Shown here one piece after another: positions 38,502-51,254 of a stretch of 64,000 nucleotides of DNA; the first letter of the stretch is position 1, and each line of letters starts with the position of its first letter. The stretch is taken from assembly GCF_010725885.1 (NCBI RefSeq), contig NZ_AP022600.1, positions 5,208,001 through 5,272,000 on the forward strand. The letters run 5' to 3'. A model generated the notes under the pieces. It searched no databases, was not told the DNA's origin, and was given only the letters and a program-made list of their open reading frames with translations. Source of the stretch: Mycolicibacterium tokaiense. Its GTDB lineage: Bacteria; Actinomycetota; Actinomycetes; Mycobacteriales; Mycobacteriaceae. Both the position numbers and the translations under genes were made by a program.

Positions 38502-38663
38502 TCAGCCCTTCTCCACCGATTCCAGTGCCTGCACCAGAACGTCGTGCGCCTGCTCGAGCCGGGTGGCGACATCATCGAGGTCCGCCCCGCCGTGGGTCAC
38601 ATCAGGAACCTCGGCCAGCAGCGCGTCGAACTGCGCTCGGATCTGGTCGGCATCGGTACTCAT
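38502..38663 (-). CDS. Small conserved protein (Rv1693-like)
   Basis: A 53-residue helical protein, M-S-T-D-A-D-Q-I-R-A-Q-F-D-A-L-L, ending L-E-S-V-E-K-G. It sits between the HAD phosphatase and tlyA, exactly where the short Rv1693 lies in M. tuberculosis. No motif; function unknown. Confidence 0.75.
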   Translation of the reverse strand: MSTDADQIRAQFDALLAEVPDVTHGGADLDDVATRLEQAHDVLVQALESVEKG

Positions 38664-38676
38664 ATCGGCACCAACG

Positions 38677-39696
38677 CTAGCTGATGGACCAACGCTGCAG
38701 CGCCTCCGCCGCGGTGTCATCCCCGGCCCGCACCGAGTACCGGGTCTCGCCGGCGCCGGCATCCCAGACCGCCCTGGCCGTGGCGCGCACGATCGACAAT
38801 CCGTCGTCGCCGGCGTCCTCCCCGGTGGCCTCCACGGTGACGGCCTGGCCATCGATGCGCACACGCCACGCGGGGTGGGCTGCCACTGCACACGCTTCGG
38901 TGTCGGTATGCAGCCAGCGGAGGTCATGGGCGATGTAGGTGGGTCGTTGGTCCGGCACGGCATGCACCGCATCGTTGGCGTTGTTGACCCCGGTGAGCAC
39001 CATCAGGCTCGGCAGCTGGGCGGCATTGGCGCCGGCGATGTCGGTGTCGAGGCGGTCACCGACCACCAGCGCGGCCCGGAACTCCCCGCGCGACAGGGCG
39101 TCCTGCATCAGCGTGGGGGCGGGCTTGCCGGCCACCTGAGGCTGGCTGTCGGTCGCGGCTTGCACGGCTGCCACCATCGACCCGTTACCCGGCAGCAGCC
39201 CACGCTCGGTCGGCAGTGTCCGGTCGACGTTGGCGGCCACCCACAGTGCCCCGGACCGGATCGCCAGAGCCGCCTCGGCCAGATCAGCCCATCCGGTCTC
39301 GGGGTTGTGTCCCTGCACGACGGCCACCGGTCGGTCGTCGAAGGAGCGGACCGGTGCCAGCCCCACCGCGGCGACCTCGTGAGCCAGCGCCTCGGTGCCA
39401 ACCACCAACACCGCAGCGTTCGGCGGTAGTTGATTCTTCAGGAGACGAGCGGCGCCCTGCGCGCTGGTGACCACGTCGGCGTCGGTGGCGGAGAACCCGA
39501 GCTCGGTCAGGTGCGCGGCCACCTCGGCAGCGCTGCGGGACGCGTTGTTGGTGACGAAGAACGTGCGGGACGGCGCCTGTGCCAATGCCTCGACGGCGCC
39601 CTCGGTGGGCTCGTGTCCGCGGAACACCGTTCCGTCGAGGTCGAGCAGCAGGCAGTCGAAGTCGTCGACGAACGTGGCCACCTCAGGCAAGCTCAC
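38677..39696 (-). CDS. HAD-IIA superfamily hydrolase
   Basis: A 339-residue phosphatase. Motif I is L-L-L-D-L-D-G-T-V-F with D-x-D near residue 16, motif II T-N-N-A-S-R, motif IV G-D-R-L-D-T-D-I-x-G-A. The NagD/PGP-type family (Rv1692, glycerol-3-phosphate phosphatase). A C-terminal ~80-residue extra domain is present. The GTG start at 39696 overlaps the preceding gene by 14 bases. Confidence 0.88.
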   Translation of the reverse strand: MSLPEVATFVDDFDCLLLDLDGTVFRGHEPTEGAVEALAQAPSRTFFVTNNASRSAAEVAAHLTELGFSATDADVVTSAQGAARLLKNQLPPNAAVLVVGTEALAHEVAAVGLAPVRSFDDRPVAVVQGHNPETGWADLAEAALAIRSGALWVAANVDRTLPTERGLLPGNGSMVAAVQAATDSQPQVAGKPAPTLMQDALSRGEFRAALVVGDRLDTDIAGANAAQLPSLMVLTGVNNANDAVHAVPDQRPTYIAHDLRWLHTDTEACAVAAHPAWRVRIDGQAVTVEATGEDAGDDGLSIVRATARAVWDAGAGETRYSVRAGDDTAAEALQRWSIS

Positions 39697-40507
39697 TGAT
39701 GCGATCCTCGGCGTCGGTGATGCCGTCCGTGTCGGCGCTGGCGGCGTGGAAGAACCACTGCAGCGCTTCGTCGTTGCGGCCCAGCGCCAGCAGAGCTTCG
39801 GCGTAGGCGTAGAACAGCCGTGCCGCGGTCTGTCCCGAGCGGGTGGGGTCCAGCGGCGGTGACGCCAGCACCGCCAGCGCCTGCTCCAGCTGGCCCAGGT
39901 CGGCACGGGCACCGGCGACCACGATGCGCAGTTCGTCGGCGTCGTCTCCGGTGAGCGCCTGCGCCTCAGCGCTGCGCGACAGTTCGACCGCGCGCTCGGG
40001 ACGGCCCACGCCCCGTTCACAATCGGCGATGAGCGGGAGCAATTCGGACTTGGCCCCCATCCGGCGGGCCGCGCGCAGTTCGGAGAGAGCCTGCGCCCAG
40101 TCACCGCAGTGATACGCCGCGATACCCACGGCCTCACGGATGGCCGCGATGCGACCCGAGCGCTGCCGGGCGGCGCGGGCGTGTTCGAGTGCGGCTTCGG
40201 GATCTTCCTCGAGCAGCTCGCCGGCGGCCACCAGATGTCGGGCGATGGTGTCGGCGGTCGTCTTGTCCAACGTACTCAGTTCGCGGCGGACGTCGGGCGC
40301 CAACTGCTTGGCATCCACGGAAGCCGGAATCCGGGGAGCGGCGGGACCGTTCTCGGCGTCGCCGCTACGCTCGGGCCGCGGCTGCACACGCCGGGCCCGG
40401 TCGGGGCCGGATCGTGCCGGTGGCTTGCCGCGGTCTTTCCACCGCGGGGCGCCATCACGGTCGGGGCGCCCTGACCGGCGTTCTCCGCCGCCTCTGTTCT
40501 CGACCAC
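39683..40507 (-). CDS. TPR-like conserved protein (Rv1691-like)
   Basis: A 274-residue protein started at GTG 40507. About 60 disordered Arg/Pro/Gly-rich residues are followed by a helical repeat array (E-A-A-L-E-H-A-R-A-A-R-Q, A-L-S-E-L-R-A-A-R-R-M-G, A-L-A-V-L-A-S-P-P, E-A-L-Q-W-F-F-H-A-A) typical of tetratricopeptide-like folds. No catalytic motif. Last gene before the rRNA operon, matching Rv1691. Confidence 0.8.
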   Translation of the reverse strand: MVENRGGGERRSGRPDRDGAPRWKDRGKPPARSGPDRARRVQPRPERSGDAENGPAAPRIPASVDAKQLAPDVRRELSTLDKTTADTIARHLVAAGELLEEDPEAALEHARAARQRSGRIAAIREAVGIAAYHCGDWAQALSELRAARRMGAKSELLPLIADCERGVGRPERAVELSRSAEAQALTGDDADELRIVVAGARADLGQLEQALAVLASPPLDPTRSGQTAARLFYAYAEALLALGRNDEALQWFFHAASADTDGITDAEDRISELA

Positions 40508-40634
40508 TGCTGCCTTTCCGGCTCGTTACGTCCAGGTCAGGATACGGGCAACGGCGTTTACCTCACAATTCGCCATTCTTACCCACACAATTCGCCATTG
40601 TTCTAAGGCGCGATGACATATTCCGGACAAATGG

Positions 40635-40664
40635 AAATGCCCCCCACGTGAGTGGGGGGCATTT
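40635..40664 (-). terminator. rRNA operon terminator
   Basis: A perfect 13-bp hairpin AAATGCCCCCCAC - 4-base loop - GTGGGGGGCATTT just after the 5S gene. On the minus strand it lies about 10 bases downstream of the 5S 3' end and is followed by ...TCC, with few Ts. Confidence 0.85.
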
Positions 40665-40673
40665 CTCAATGTG

Positions 40674-40789
40674 TGTTCGGCGGTGTCCTACTTTTCCGCC
40701 CGGTAGGGCAGTATCATCGGCGCTGACAGGCTTAGCTTCCGGGTTCGGGATGGGACCGGGCGTTTCCCTGTCGCTATGACCGCCGTAAC
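40674..40789 (-). rRNA. rrf: 5S ribosomal RNA
   Basis: On the minus strand it begins GTTACGGCGGTCATAGCG and ends GGACACCGCCGAACA, with complementary ends (GGCGGT/ACCGCC) and the conserved CCCATCCCGAACCCGGAAG core. End positions are good to a few bases. Confidence 0.95.
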
Positions 40790-40903
40790 TCTATTTTCTT
40801 GTCGACCGCACACCCGGGTTGGCGGGGTGTCGGTCGGTGTCCAAGAACAGGTGTTTTTGGTGGTGGAGTGCGATGTGCAGATGTGGTGTGTGGTTGCGAG
40901 CAA

Positions 40904-45987
<5,084 letters not shown>

Positions 45988-46392
45988 CCCCCAGCCAAAG
46001 CCAGGCAGAATTCGAATCAGAAAAATCCGATCACAAACAACAGACACCAAAACTGGCATCCAAAAAAACAACCACACCCACAAGCAGGAAGACGGGGAGT
46101 CCCCCCACAGGCATGGTCAACAAACAAAAACCACCAAACACACTATTGAGTTCTCAAACAACAGACTTGCTGTTCTCCCCCGGGCCCGCGACAAATCTTC
46201 GGCCTCATCGGCCGCTGGTTCGTACTACGGACTGTCAGGAACAATCTGTTACCAGGTTGATTCCCGGGGAGGTCTCGCGCTCTCCGGCTCGGCCGGGTCG
46301 CTCTGACCTGGAATAAGTTACGTCTCTGGAAACTCAGAGTCAAATCGCCTGGTAGATACGTATTTTCAAGCGGCGCTCGCGACTCCGGATGT
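45988..46392 (-). promoter_or_regulatory. rRNA operon promoter and leader
   Basis: On the minus strand TTGACT (46343-46338), a 17-base spacer and TAACTT (46320-46315) form a strong SigA-type promoter, so transcription should start near 46308. The ~320-nt leader then contains TGTTTGTTGA-like boxA antitermination sequence and stems used to process 16S. It lies between tyrS and 16S. Confidence 0.75.
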
Positions 46393-47667
46393 TCATGAAA
46401 CCCGCTGCACCCCCGCCACGTTCCGCTTCCCACGCCGCAGCACCAGCCACTGCCCGTGCAGGAAGTCCGACGCCTGCGGCTCCCACTCCTCCGAGGTGAC
46501 GCGAACGTTGTTCACCGACACCCCACCCTCGGCGATGTTGCGCTTGGCAGCACCCCGGCTGGCTGCCAGCCCGGTGGCGACCAACAGGTCGGTGATGCCG
46601 GCGGGACCGTTGGGCTCCAGTTGCGCCACCGACGTCTCCCGCAGCGCCGCAGCCAGCGTCGACTCATCGAGGACGTCGAGTTCACCTCGGCCGAACAGGG
46701 CTTGACTTGCGTGTTCCACCGCAGCGGTGGCGGCCTCGCCGTGCACCAGGGTGGTCAGCTCCCGGGCCAGGCGCCGTTGCCCCGCGCGCTCGTGTGGACG
46801 CTCCCGGGTGGCCTCGTCCAGTTCGGCGATCTCGTCACGGGACAGGAAGGTGAACCACTTCAGGTACGGGATGACGTCCGCGTCGGCGGTGTTGACGAAG
46901 TACTGGTACCAGGCATACGGACTGGTCATCTCGGGATCCAGCCACAAGCTGCCACCGCCGGTGGACTTGCCGAATTTGGCGCCGGTGGAGTCCGTCACCA
47001 AAGGGGTGGTCAACGCGTGCACCGTGGCGCCGAGCTTCTGGCGGACCAGTCGCACCCCGGCGATGATGTTGCCCCACTGATCAGAACCGCCGACCTGCAG
47101 ACCGCAGCCGTATCGGCTGTGCAGTTCCACGAAATCGTTGGCCTGCAACAACATGTAGCTGAACTCGGTGTAGGAGATGCCCTCACCATCGAGGCGGCGC
47201 CGCACCGTGTCCCGGTCCAACATCACATTCACCGAGAAGTATTTACCTACGTCACGCAGGAACTCGATGGTCGACAGCTCTCCGGTCCAGTTCAGGTTGT
47301 TCTCGACCACCGCGCCGGTCGCGGAATCGTCGAACACCACAAACCGCTCGAGCTGCCCACGGATGCGGCCGGCCCACTCGGACACCACGTCTGCGGTGTG
47401 CAAGGTGCGCTCCCCGGTGTCGCGCGGGTCGCCGATCATCCCGGTCGCACCCCCGGCCAGCACGATGGGCCGGTGGCCGGCCTGCTGGAGGCGACGCAAC
47501 GTGAGCAGGGGCACGAGATGCCCGGCATGCAGGCTGGGCGCAGTGGGGTCGAATCCCGAATAGACGGTCACGGGTCCGGCCGCGAGCTGCCCGGCCAGCG
47601 CATCGAGGTCGGTGGACTGCGCGATCAGCCCGCGCCAGTTCAACTCATCGAGAATCGTCGTGCTCAT
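46393..47667 (-). CDS. tyrS: Tyrosyl-tRNA synthetase
   Basis: A 424-residue class I synthetase with H-A-G-H (HIGH) near residue 48, K-F-G-K-S (KMSKS) near 230, Y-x-x-L-Q-A-N-D-F and G-S-D-Q-W-G-N-I. The C-terminal S4 domain (V-S-V-N-N-V-R-V) binds tRNA. ATG 47667 (M-S-T-T-I-L-D-E-L) chosen over an upstream ATG by homology. The rRNA operon follows immediately, the rrnB arrangement of fast growers. Confidence 0.97.
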   Translation of the reverse strand: MSTTILDELNWRGLIAQSTDLDALAGQLAAGPVTVYSGFDPTAPSLHAGHLVPLLTLRRLQQAGHRPIVLAGGATGMIGDPRDTGERTLHTADVVSEWAGRIRGQLERFVVFDDSATGAVVENNLNWTGELSTIEFLRDVGKYFSVNVMLDRDTVRRRLDGEGISYTEFSYMLLQANDFVELHSRYGCGLQVGGSDQWGNIIAGVRLVRQKLGATVHALTTPLVTDSTGAKFGKSTGGGSLWLDPEMTSPYAWYQYFVNTADADVIPYLKWFTFLSRDEIAELDEATRERPHERAGQRRLARELTTLVHGEAATAAVEHASQALFGRGELDVLDESTLAAALRETSVAQLEPNGPAGITDLLVATGLAASRGAAKRNIAEGGVSVNNVRVTSEEWEPQASDFLHGQWLVLRRGKRNVAGVQRVS

Positions 47668-47696
47668 GCAGGAATCTTCCCGCACGTGCCCTGCGC

Positions 47697-48302
47697 TCAG
47701 TCCGACAGCCCCATCGCAGGCGCCCGGGGGCTGCGCCGAAAAGCCGAAACCTCGGGGTGGCCGGTGAGCCAGAAGCGCCAGGCCCGGTCAGCGGCCTTGC
47801 TCACTCCGACCCGCGGTCCCGCGGTGGAACCGGCGACCGTAGCGAGCTCGAGGCGCACCGGCGACTCATCGGAGAACAGATCGGTCCCGTTGTCCGTCAT
47901 CACGATCCCCAGCGCCGAGCACAGATTCCCCGGCCCCCGGGCCAACGCCGCTGTGGTGACTGCCATACCCCGGCGCTGCTGGGCGATCTCAACACCATCG
48001 ACCACCATCGCCGCGCGCAACAACACCGCGGCTGCGTCGCCATCGGGACCACACACCACGTTGGCGCAGGTGTGGATGCCGTGGCTGCGATAGGTGTAGA
48101 GAAGGCCCGCCCGATCGAACATCACGGTGTTGCGCCCACCGCGGCCGCGGAAGGAGTGCGCCGCCGGATCGGGCCATGGTCCGTCGGCCGGGCCCCCGTA
48201 CGCCTCGACCTCGACGATCTTCGCCTCCACTCCACGGCACCACAACGACGCTCCCAGGAGCCGGCGGGCGGCTGAGACCGGATCAACATCCAACGGGTGC
48301 AT
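47697..48302 (-). CDS. 3-methyladenine DNA glycosylase (Mpg/AAG family)
   Basis: A 201-residue protein with [19 protein letters not shown] and G-P-G-N-L-C-x-A-L-G-I, the Mpg signature. It excises alkylated purines. The start ATG 48302 (M-H-P-L-D) is chosen; earlier residues are not conserved. Adjacent to tyrS as in M. tuberculosis (Rv1688). Confidence 0.92.
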   Translation of the reverse strand: MHPLDVDPVSAARRLLGASLWCRGVEAKIVEVEAYGGPADGPWPDPAAHSFRGRGGRNTVMFDRAGLLYTYRSHGIHTCANVVCGPDGDAAAVLLRAAMVVDGVEIAQQRRGMAVTTAALARGPGNLCSALGIVMTDNGTDLFSDESPVRLELATVAGSTAGPRVGVSKAADRAWRFWLTGHPEVSAFRRSPRAPAMGLSD

Positions 48303-48349
48303 GAGCCGATTCTGCCCAACCCCTTGACGGCCCAGCTCGGCGGGAGGAT

Positions 48350-48383
48350 ATTCATCGCATGATGAGTTCATCAGGTGATGAAT
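48350..48383. promoter_or_regulatory. Nested palindrome over the ABC-transporter start, probable TetR operator
   Basis: ATTCATC (48350-48356) GCA TGATGA (48360-48365) GT TCATCA (48368-48373) GGT GATGAAT (48377-48383): two nested inverted repeats share one centre (48366.5). It covers the start codon of the ABC ATPase gene, whose operon ends with a TetR regulator. Steric repression of translation or transcription is likely. Confidence 0.7.
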
Positions 48384-49108
48384 TTTTGACCAGCGCCGAC
48401 GCCGTGAACATCGTGGGGTTGCGGGTGGTACGCGGCAGCAACACCGTGCTGCACAACCTCGACCTCACGATCCGCCGTGGCAGCATCACCGGTCTCCTCG
48501 GCCCCTCCGGCTGCGGAAAGACCACCCTGATGCGCTGCATCGTCGGCACCCAGGTGATTGCAGCGGGTCGCGTCGACGTGCTCGGCCGACCGGCCGGATC
48601 TCGCGCACTGCGCCACCGCGTCGGCTACGTCACCCAGAACCCGACGGTGTACGCCGACCTCAGAGTCATCGACAACGTGCGGTACTTCGCAGCTCTGTTC
48701 GGCGTCGCGCCGTCGGTTGCTGCCGAGGCCGTCTCGGCCGTCGGACTGGGCGAGCATCGCAACAGCTACTGCGCCGACCTGTCCGGCGGGCAGCGCAGCC
48801 GGGTGTCACTGGCGTGCGCGCTGGTCGGCGCGCCAGAACTCCTGGTGCTCGACGAGCCGACTGTGGGTCTGGATCCGGTTCTGCGGGTGGACCTCTGGGA
48901 CCGGTTTGCCGATCTGACCCGCCGCGGCACCACCCTGCTGGTCTCCAGCCATGTGATGGATGAAGCCGACCACTGCGGCGACCTGCTGCTCATGCGTGAC
49001 GGCCATCTGCTGGCGCACACCACCCCGGCCCGACTCAGAGAGGACACGAGATGCAACTCGCTGGAGGACGCGTTCCTGTCGGTCATCAGGCACAGCACCG
49101 CAGCCTGA
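48359..49108 (+). CDS. ABC transporter ATP-binding protein (Rv1687c-like)
   Basis: A 249-residue ATPase: Walker [10 protein letters not shown] near residue 46, Q-loop Y-V-T-Q-N-P, signature L-S-G-G-Q-R-S-R-V, Walker [13 protein letters not shown] and switch His in S-S-H-V-M-D-E. Exporter type (drug/DrrA-like). GGAGGA (48343-48348) precedes ATG 48359; a second ATG follows at once. Overlaps the permease start by 58 bases. Confidence 0.9.
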   Translation: MMSSSGDEFLTSADAVNIVGLRVVRGSNTVLHNLDLTIRRGSITGLLGPSGCGKTTLMRCIVGTQVIAAGRVDVLGRPAGSRALRHRVGYVTQNPTVYADLRVIDNVRYFAALFGVAPSVAAEAVSAVGLGEHRNSYCADLSGGQRSRVSLACALVGAPELLVLDEPTVGLDPVLRVDLWDRFADLTRRGTTLLVSSHVMDEADHCGDLLLMRDGHLLAHTTPARLREDTRCNSLEDAFLSVIRHSTAA

Positions 49109-49860
49109 CCGGCCGCCGCCGCGTCGCAGCCCGGCCGTATCTCGCGACCACGGCACGGATCCTGCGGCAACTGGCCGCTGATCACCGCAGCATCGCCATG
49201 ATCCTGGTGGTTCCGACGCTGGTCATCGTGTTGATGTATTTCATGTTCGACAACACGCCCGCGTCGTTCAACGCCGCCTGCCTGATGTTGCTCGGGTTAC
49301 TGCCCCTAGTGGTGATGTTCCTGATCACGTCGATCTCGATGCAGCGGGAGCGGGCCTCGGGCACGCTAGAGCGGATTCTCACCACACCACTTCGCCGCGG
49401 TGACCTGCTGGCTGCCTACGGGACGGCGTTCTCGCTCGCCGCGGCGGCTCAGGCCACGATCGCTTGTGTGGTGGCATTCTGGTTGCTCGGATTCGACACC
49501 GCCGGCAGCCCGGTGTGGGTGTTCGTCATCGCCATCGTCAACGCCGTGCTGGGTGTCGGGCTCGGATTGTTGTGCAGCGCGTTCGCCCGCACCGAGTTCC
49601 AGGCCGTGCAGTTCATGCCGGTGGTGGTGGTCCCCCAGCTGCTGCTCTGCGGCATCATCGTGCCGCGGCCCTTGATGCCGGAGTGGCTGCAGTGGATCAG
49701 CAATGCCATGCCGGCCAGTTACGGGTTGGAAGCACTGCGCGAGGTCGGCGCCCATCCTGAGCTGACAGGGATCGCGGTCCGTGACATCGTGGTGGTCGTG
49801 GCATTCGCGGTGACGGCGCTGGCTCTGGCAGCGGTGACTCTGCGCAGGCGGACTCCCTAG
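49051..49860 (+). CDS. ABC transporter permease (Rv1686c-like)
   Basis: A 269-residue ABC-2-type permease with six membrane helices: helix 1 near A-M-I-L-V-V-P-T-L-V, then M-L-L-G-L-L-P-L-V-V-M-F, with E-R-A-S-G-T-L-E-R-I-L and a P-R-P-L-M-P-x-W-L-Q signature. Partner of the upstream ATPase; substrate unknown. The start inside the ATPase gene gives an N-terminal basic stretch before helix 1; a later start at about 49198 would also work. Confidence 0.85.
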   Translation: MQLAGGRVPVGHQAQHRSLTGRRRVAARPYLATTARILRQLAADHRSIAMILVVPTLVIVLMYFMFDNTPASFNAACLMLLGLLPLVVMFLITSISMQRERASGTLERILTTPLRRGDLLAAYGTAFSLAAAAQATIACVVAFWLLGFDTAGSPVWVFVIAIVNAVLGVGLGLLCSAFARTEFQAVQFMPVVVVPQLLLCGIIVPRPLMPEWLQWISNAMPASYGLEALREVGAHPELTGIAVRDIVVVVAFAVTALALAAVTLRRRTP

Positions 49861-49865
49861 ACCCG

Positions 49866-50474
49866 GTGACCACTGAGAACCGGCGGCGACCGGGGCGCCC
49901 GACAGGAGCCTCCGACACACGCGAGAAGATCCTGGCCAGCGCTCGGGAGATGTTCGCGCGCAACGGCATCGGCAACACCTCCATCCGCGCCATCGCCGCC
50001 GACGCGGGAGTGGATTCAGCTCTGGTGCATCACTACTTCGGCACCAAGGAGAAGTTGTTCACCGCCGCGATCAACATCTCGTTCGATCCTGCGCAGATCC
50101 TCGTTCCCCTGGCCACCGTGCCGGTGGCCGAGTTGGGCCGCACCCTGCCGTCGCTGATCCTGCCGCTCTGGGATTCCGAGGTGGGCGCCGGCATGGTCGC
50201 CACTCTGCGCTCGGCGATCACCGGCGACGACCTCACCATGTTCCGGTCGTTCCTGCGTGACGTGGTGGTGCATCATCTGGCGGCGCGCGTGGACGAGCCG
50301 GCCGGAACAGGGGTCCTGCGCGCCGAGTTCGCGGCCACCCAGGTGCTGGGCGTGGTGATGGCGCGCCACATCCTGCGGCTGGAACCGATGGCGTCGCTGC
50401 CCGTCGAGCAGATCGTCGACACCATCGCGCCGACCCTGCAGCGTTACTTCACCGGGGCACTGCCCGGTTACTGA
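49866..50474 (+). CDS. TetR-family repressor (Rv1685c-like)
   Basis: A 202-residue regulator with the TetR helix-turn-helix (R-E-K-I-L-A-S-A-R-E-M-F ... T-S-I-R-A-I-A-A-D-A-G-V-D-S-A-L-V-H-H-Y-F). The C-terminal ligand domain is hydrophobic. GTG start five bases after the permease stop. It probably binds the nested palindrome at 48350-48383 and controls the ABC exporter operon (inference from position). Confidence 0.9.
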   Translation: MTTENRRRPGRPTGASDTREKILASAREMFARNGIGNTSIRAIAADAGVDSALVHHYFGTKEKLFTAAINISFDPAQILVPLATVPVAELGRTLPSLILPLWDSEVGAGMVATLRSAITGDDLTMFRSFLRDVVVHHLAARVDEPAGTGVLRAEFAATQVLGVVMARHILRLEPMASLPVEQIVDTIAPTLQRYFTGALPGY

Positions 50475-50665
50475 GCCTCGCCGACAAGTCGGGCGTGTTC
50501 GGCGTCGTCAACGTCGCGGGCCTCGTCGACCAACAGCACTGGAATACCGTCATCGATCCGGTAGGCGCGCCGCAACCTCGGGTTGTAGAGCAGATCGGCG
50601 GTGTACATCAACGGGCCCCGGTCAGCCGGGCACACGAGGATGGTCAGCAGCTTCTCGTCGAGCAC
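50468..50665 (-). CDS. Trm112-like small zinc/acidic protein (Rv1684-like)
   Basis: A 65-residue protein, L-L-T-I-L-V-C-P-A-D-R-G-P-L near the N-terminus and Y-R-I-D-D-G-I-P-V-L-L-V-D-E-A in the middle: the Trm112/UPF0434 family. Its usual four Cys are reduced to one. It starts at GTG 50665, directly abutting the exported-protein stop; it converges with the TetR gene, overlapping by seven bases. Confidence 0.8.
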   Translation of the reverse strand: MLDEKLLTILVCPADRGPLMYTADLLYNPRLRRAYRIDDGIPVLLVDEARDVDDAEHARLVGEAQ

Positions 50666-51133
50666 TTACCGACCAGGCATCGGGAAGATCGGGTTGTCAT
50701 CCCGGATCATCGGATTGCCGTTCATGTTCGGCTGCCACGGCCCCTGGTTGATGGAGAAGCCGACGCCGCCGGGGCCGCTCTGCTGACCCATCTGCGCCAG
50801 CACCTTCTGCTGGTTGGAGACGGTCTGCTGCAGCGCACCCACCAGCGGAGCCTGATTCGGGCCACGGTTGGCCGCTGCGGCCTGGACCAGCTGCAGGTCG
50901 GCCGGCTTGGGTCGGATGCCCTGGGCACGCAGCACCAGCGCGTCGTTGAGGAGGTTGGCGACCTGGCCGCCGCCGGAACCGGTGCCGTACTGCGCCTCGA
51001 GGTCGTCGAGGACGTCGGCGTTGGCGGTCCCCGCCAGGCCCAGCATCAGCGATGCCGCCAGCCCCACGCCGGCCAGGCCGGTCACCGTGGCGCGACGCCA
51101 GCGCGAAGCCGTTGTGTCGGACTGAGATGTCAT
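50666..51133 (-). CDS. Secreted hypothetical protein, signal peptide
   Basis: A 155-residue product with a Sec-type signal: basic R-W-R-R, hydrophobic L-A-G-V-G-L-A-A-S-L-M-L-G-L-A-G and A-N-A before D-V-L-D-D-L, giving likely cleavage after about residue 39. The mature part is rich in Gln/Asn and Gly/Pro and has no recognised domain. Its homologues occur beside the Rv1683-like gene in mycobacteria. Envelope or secreted role (inference). Confidence 0.8.
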   Translation of the reverse strand: MTSQSDTTASRWRRATVTGLAGVGLAASLMLGLAGTANADVLDDLEAQYGTGSGGGQVANLLNDALVLRAQGIRPKPADLQLVQAAAANRGPNQAPLVGALQQTVSNQQKVLAQMGQQSGPGGVGFSINQGPWQPNMNGNPMIRDDNPIFPMPGR

Positions 51134-51254
51134 TGCAGATCCTCCAGCAGCGCGATGCCTGTGAGCATGAGTCGGAGGCGCCCCAGATGAGTTCCACGCC
51201 TCGCAGCTGTCTCGGGGAGCCTAACAGCGCTATCGCTACGTAGCACCATCTGTG

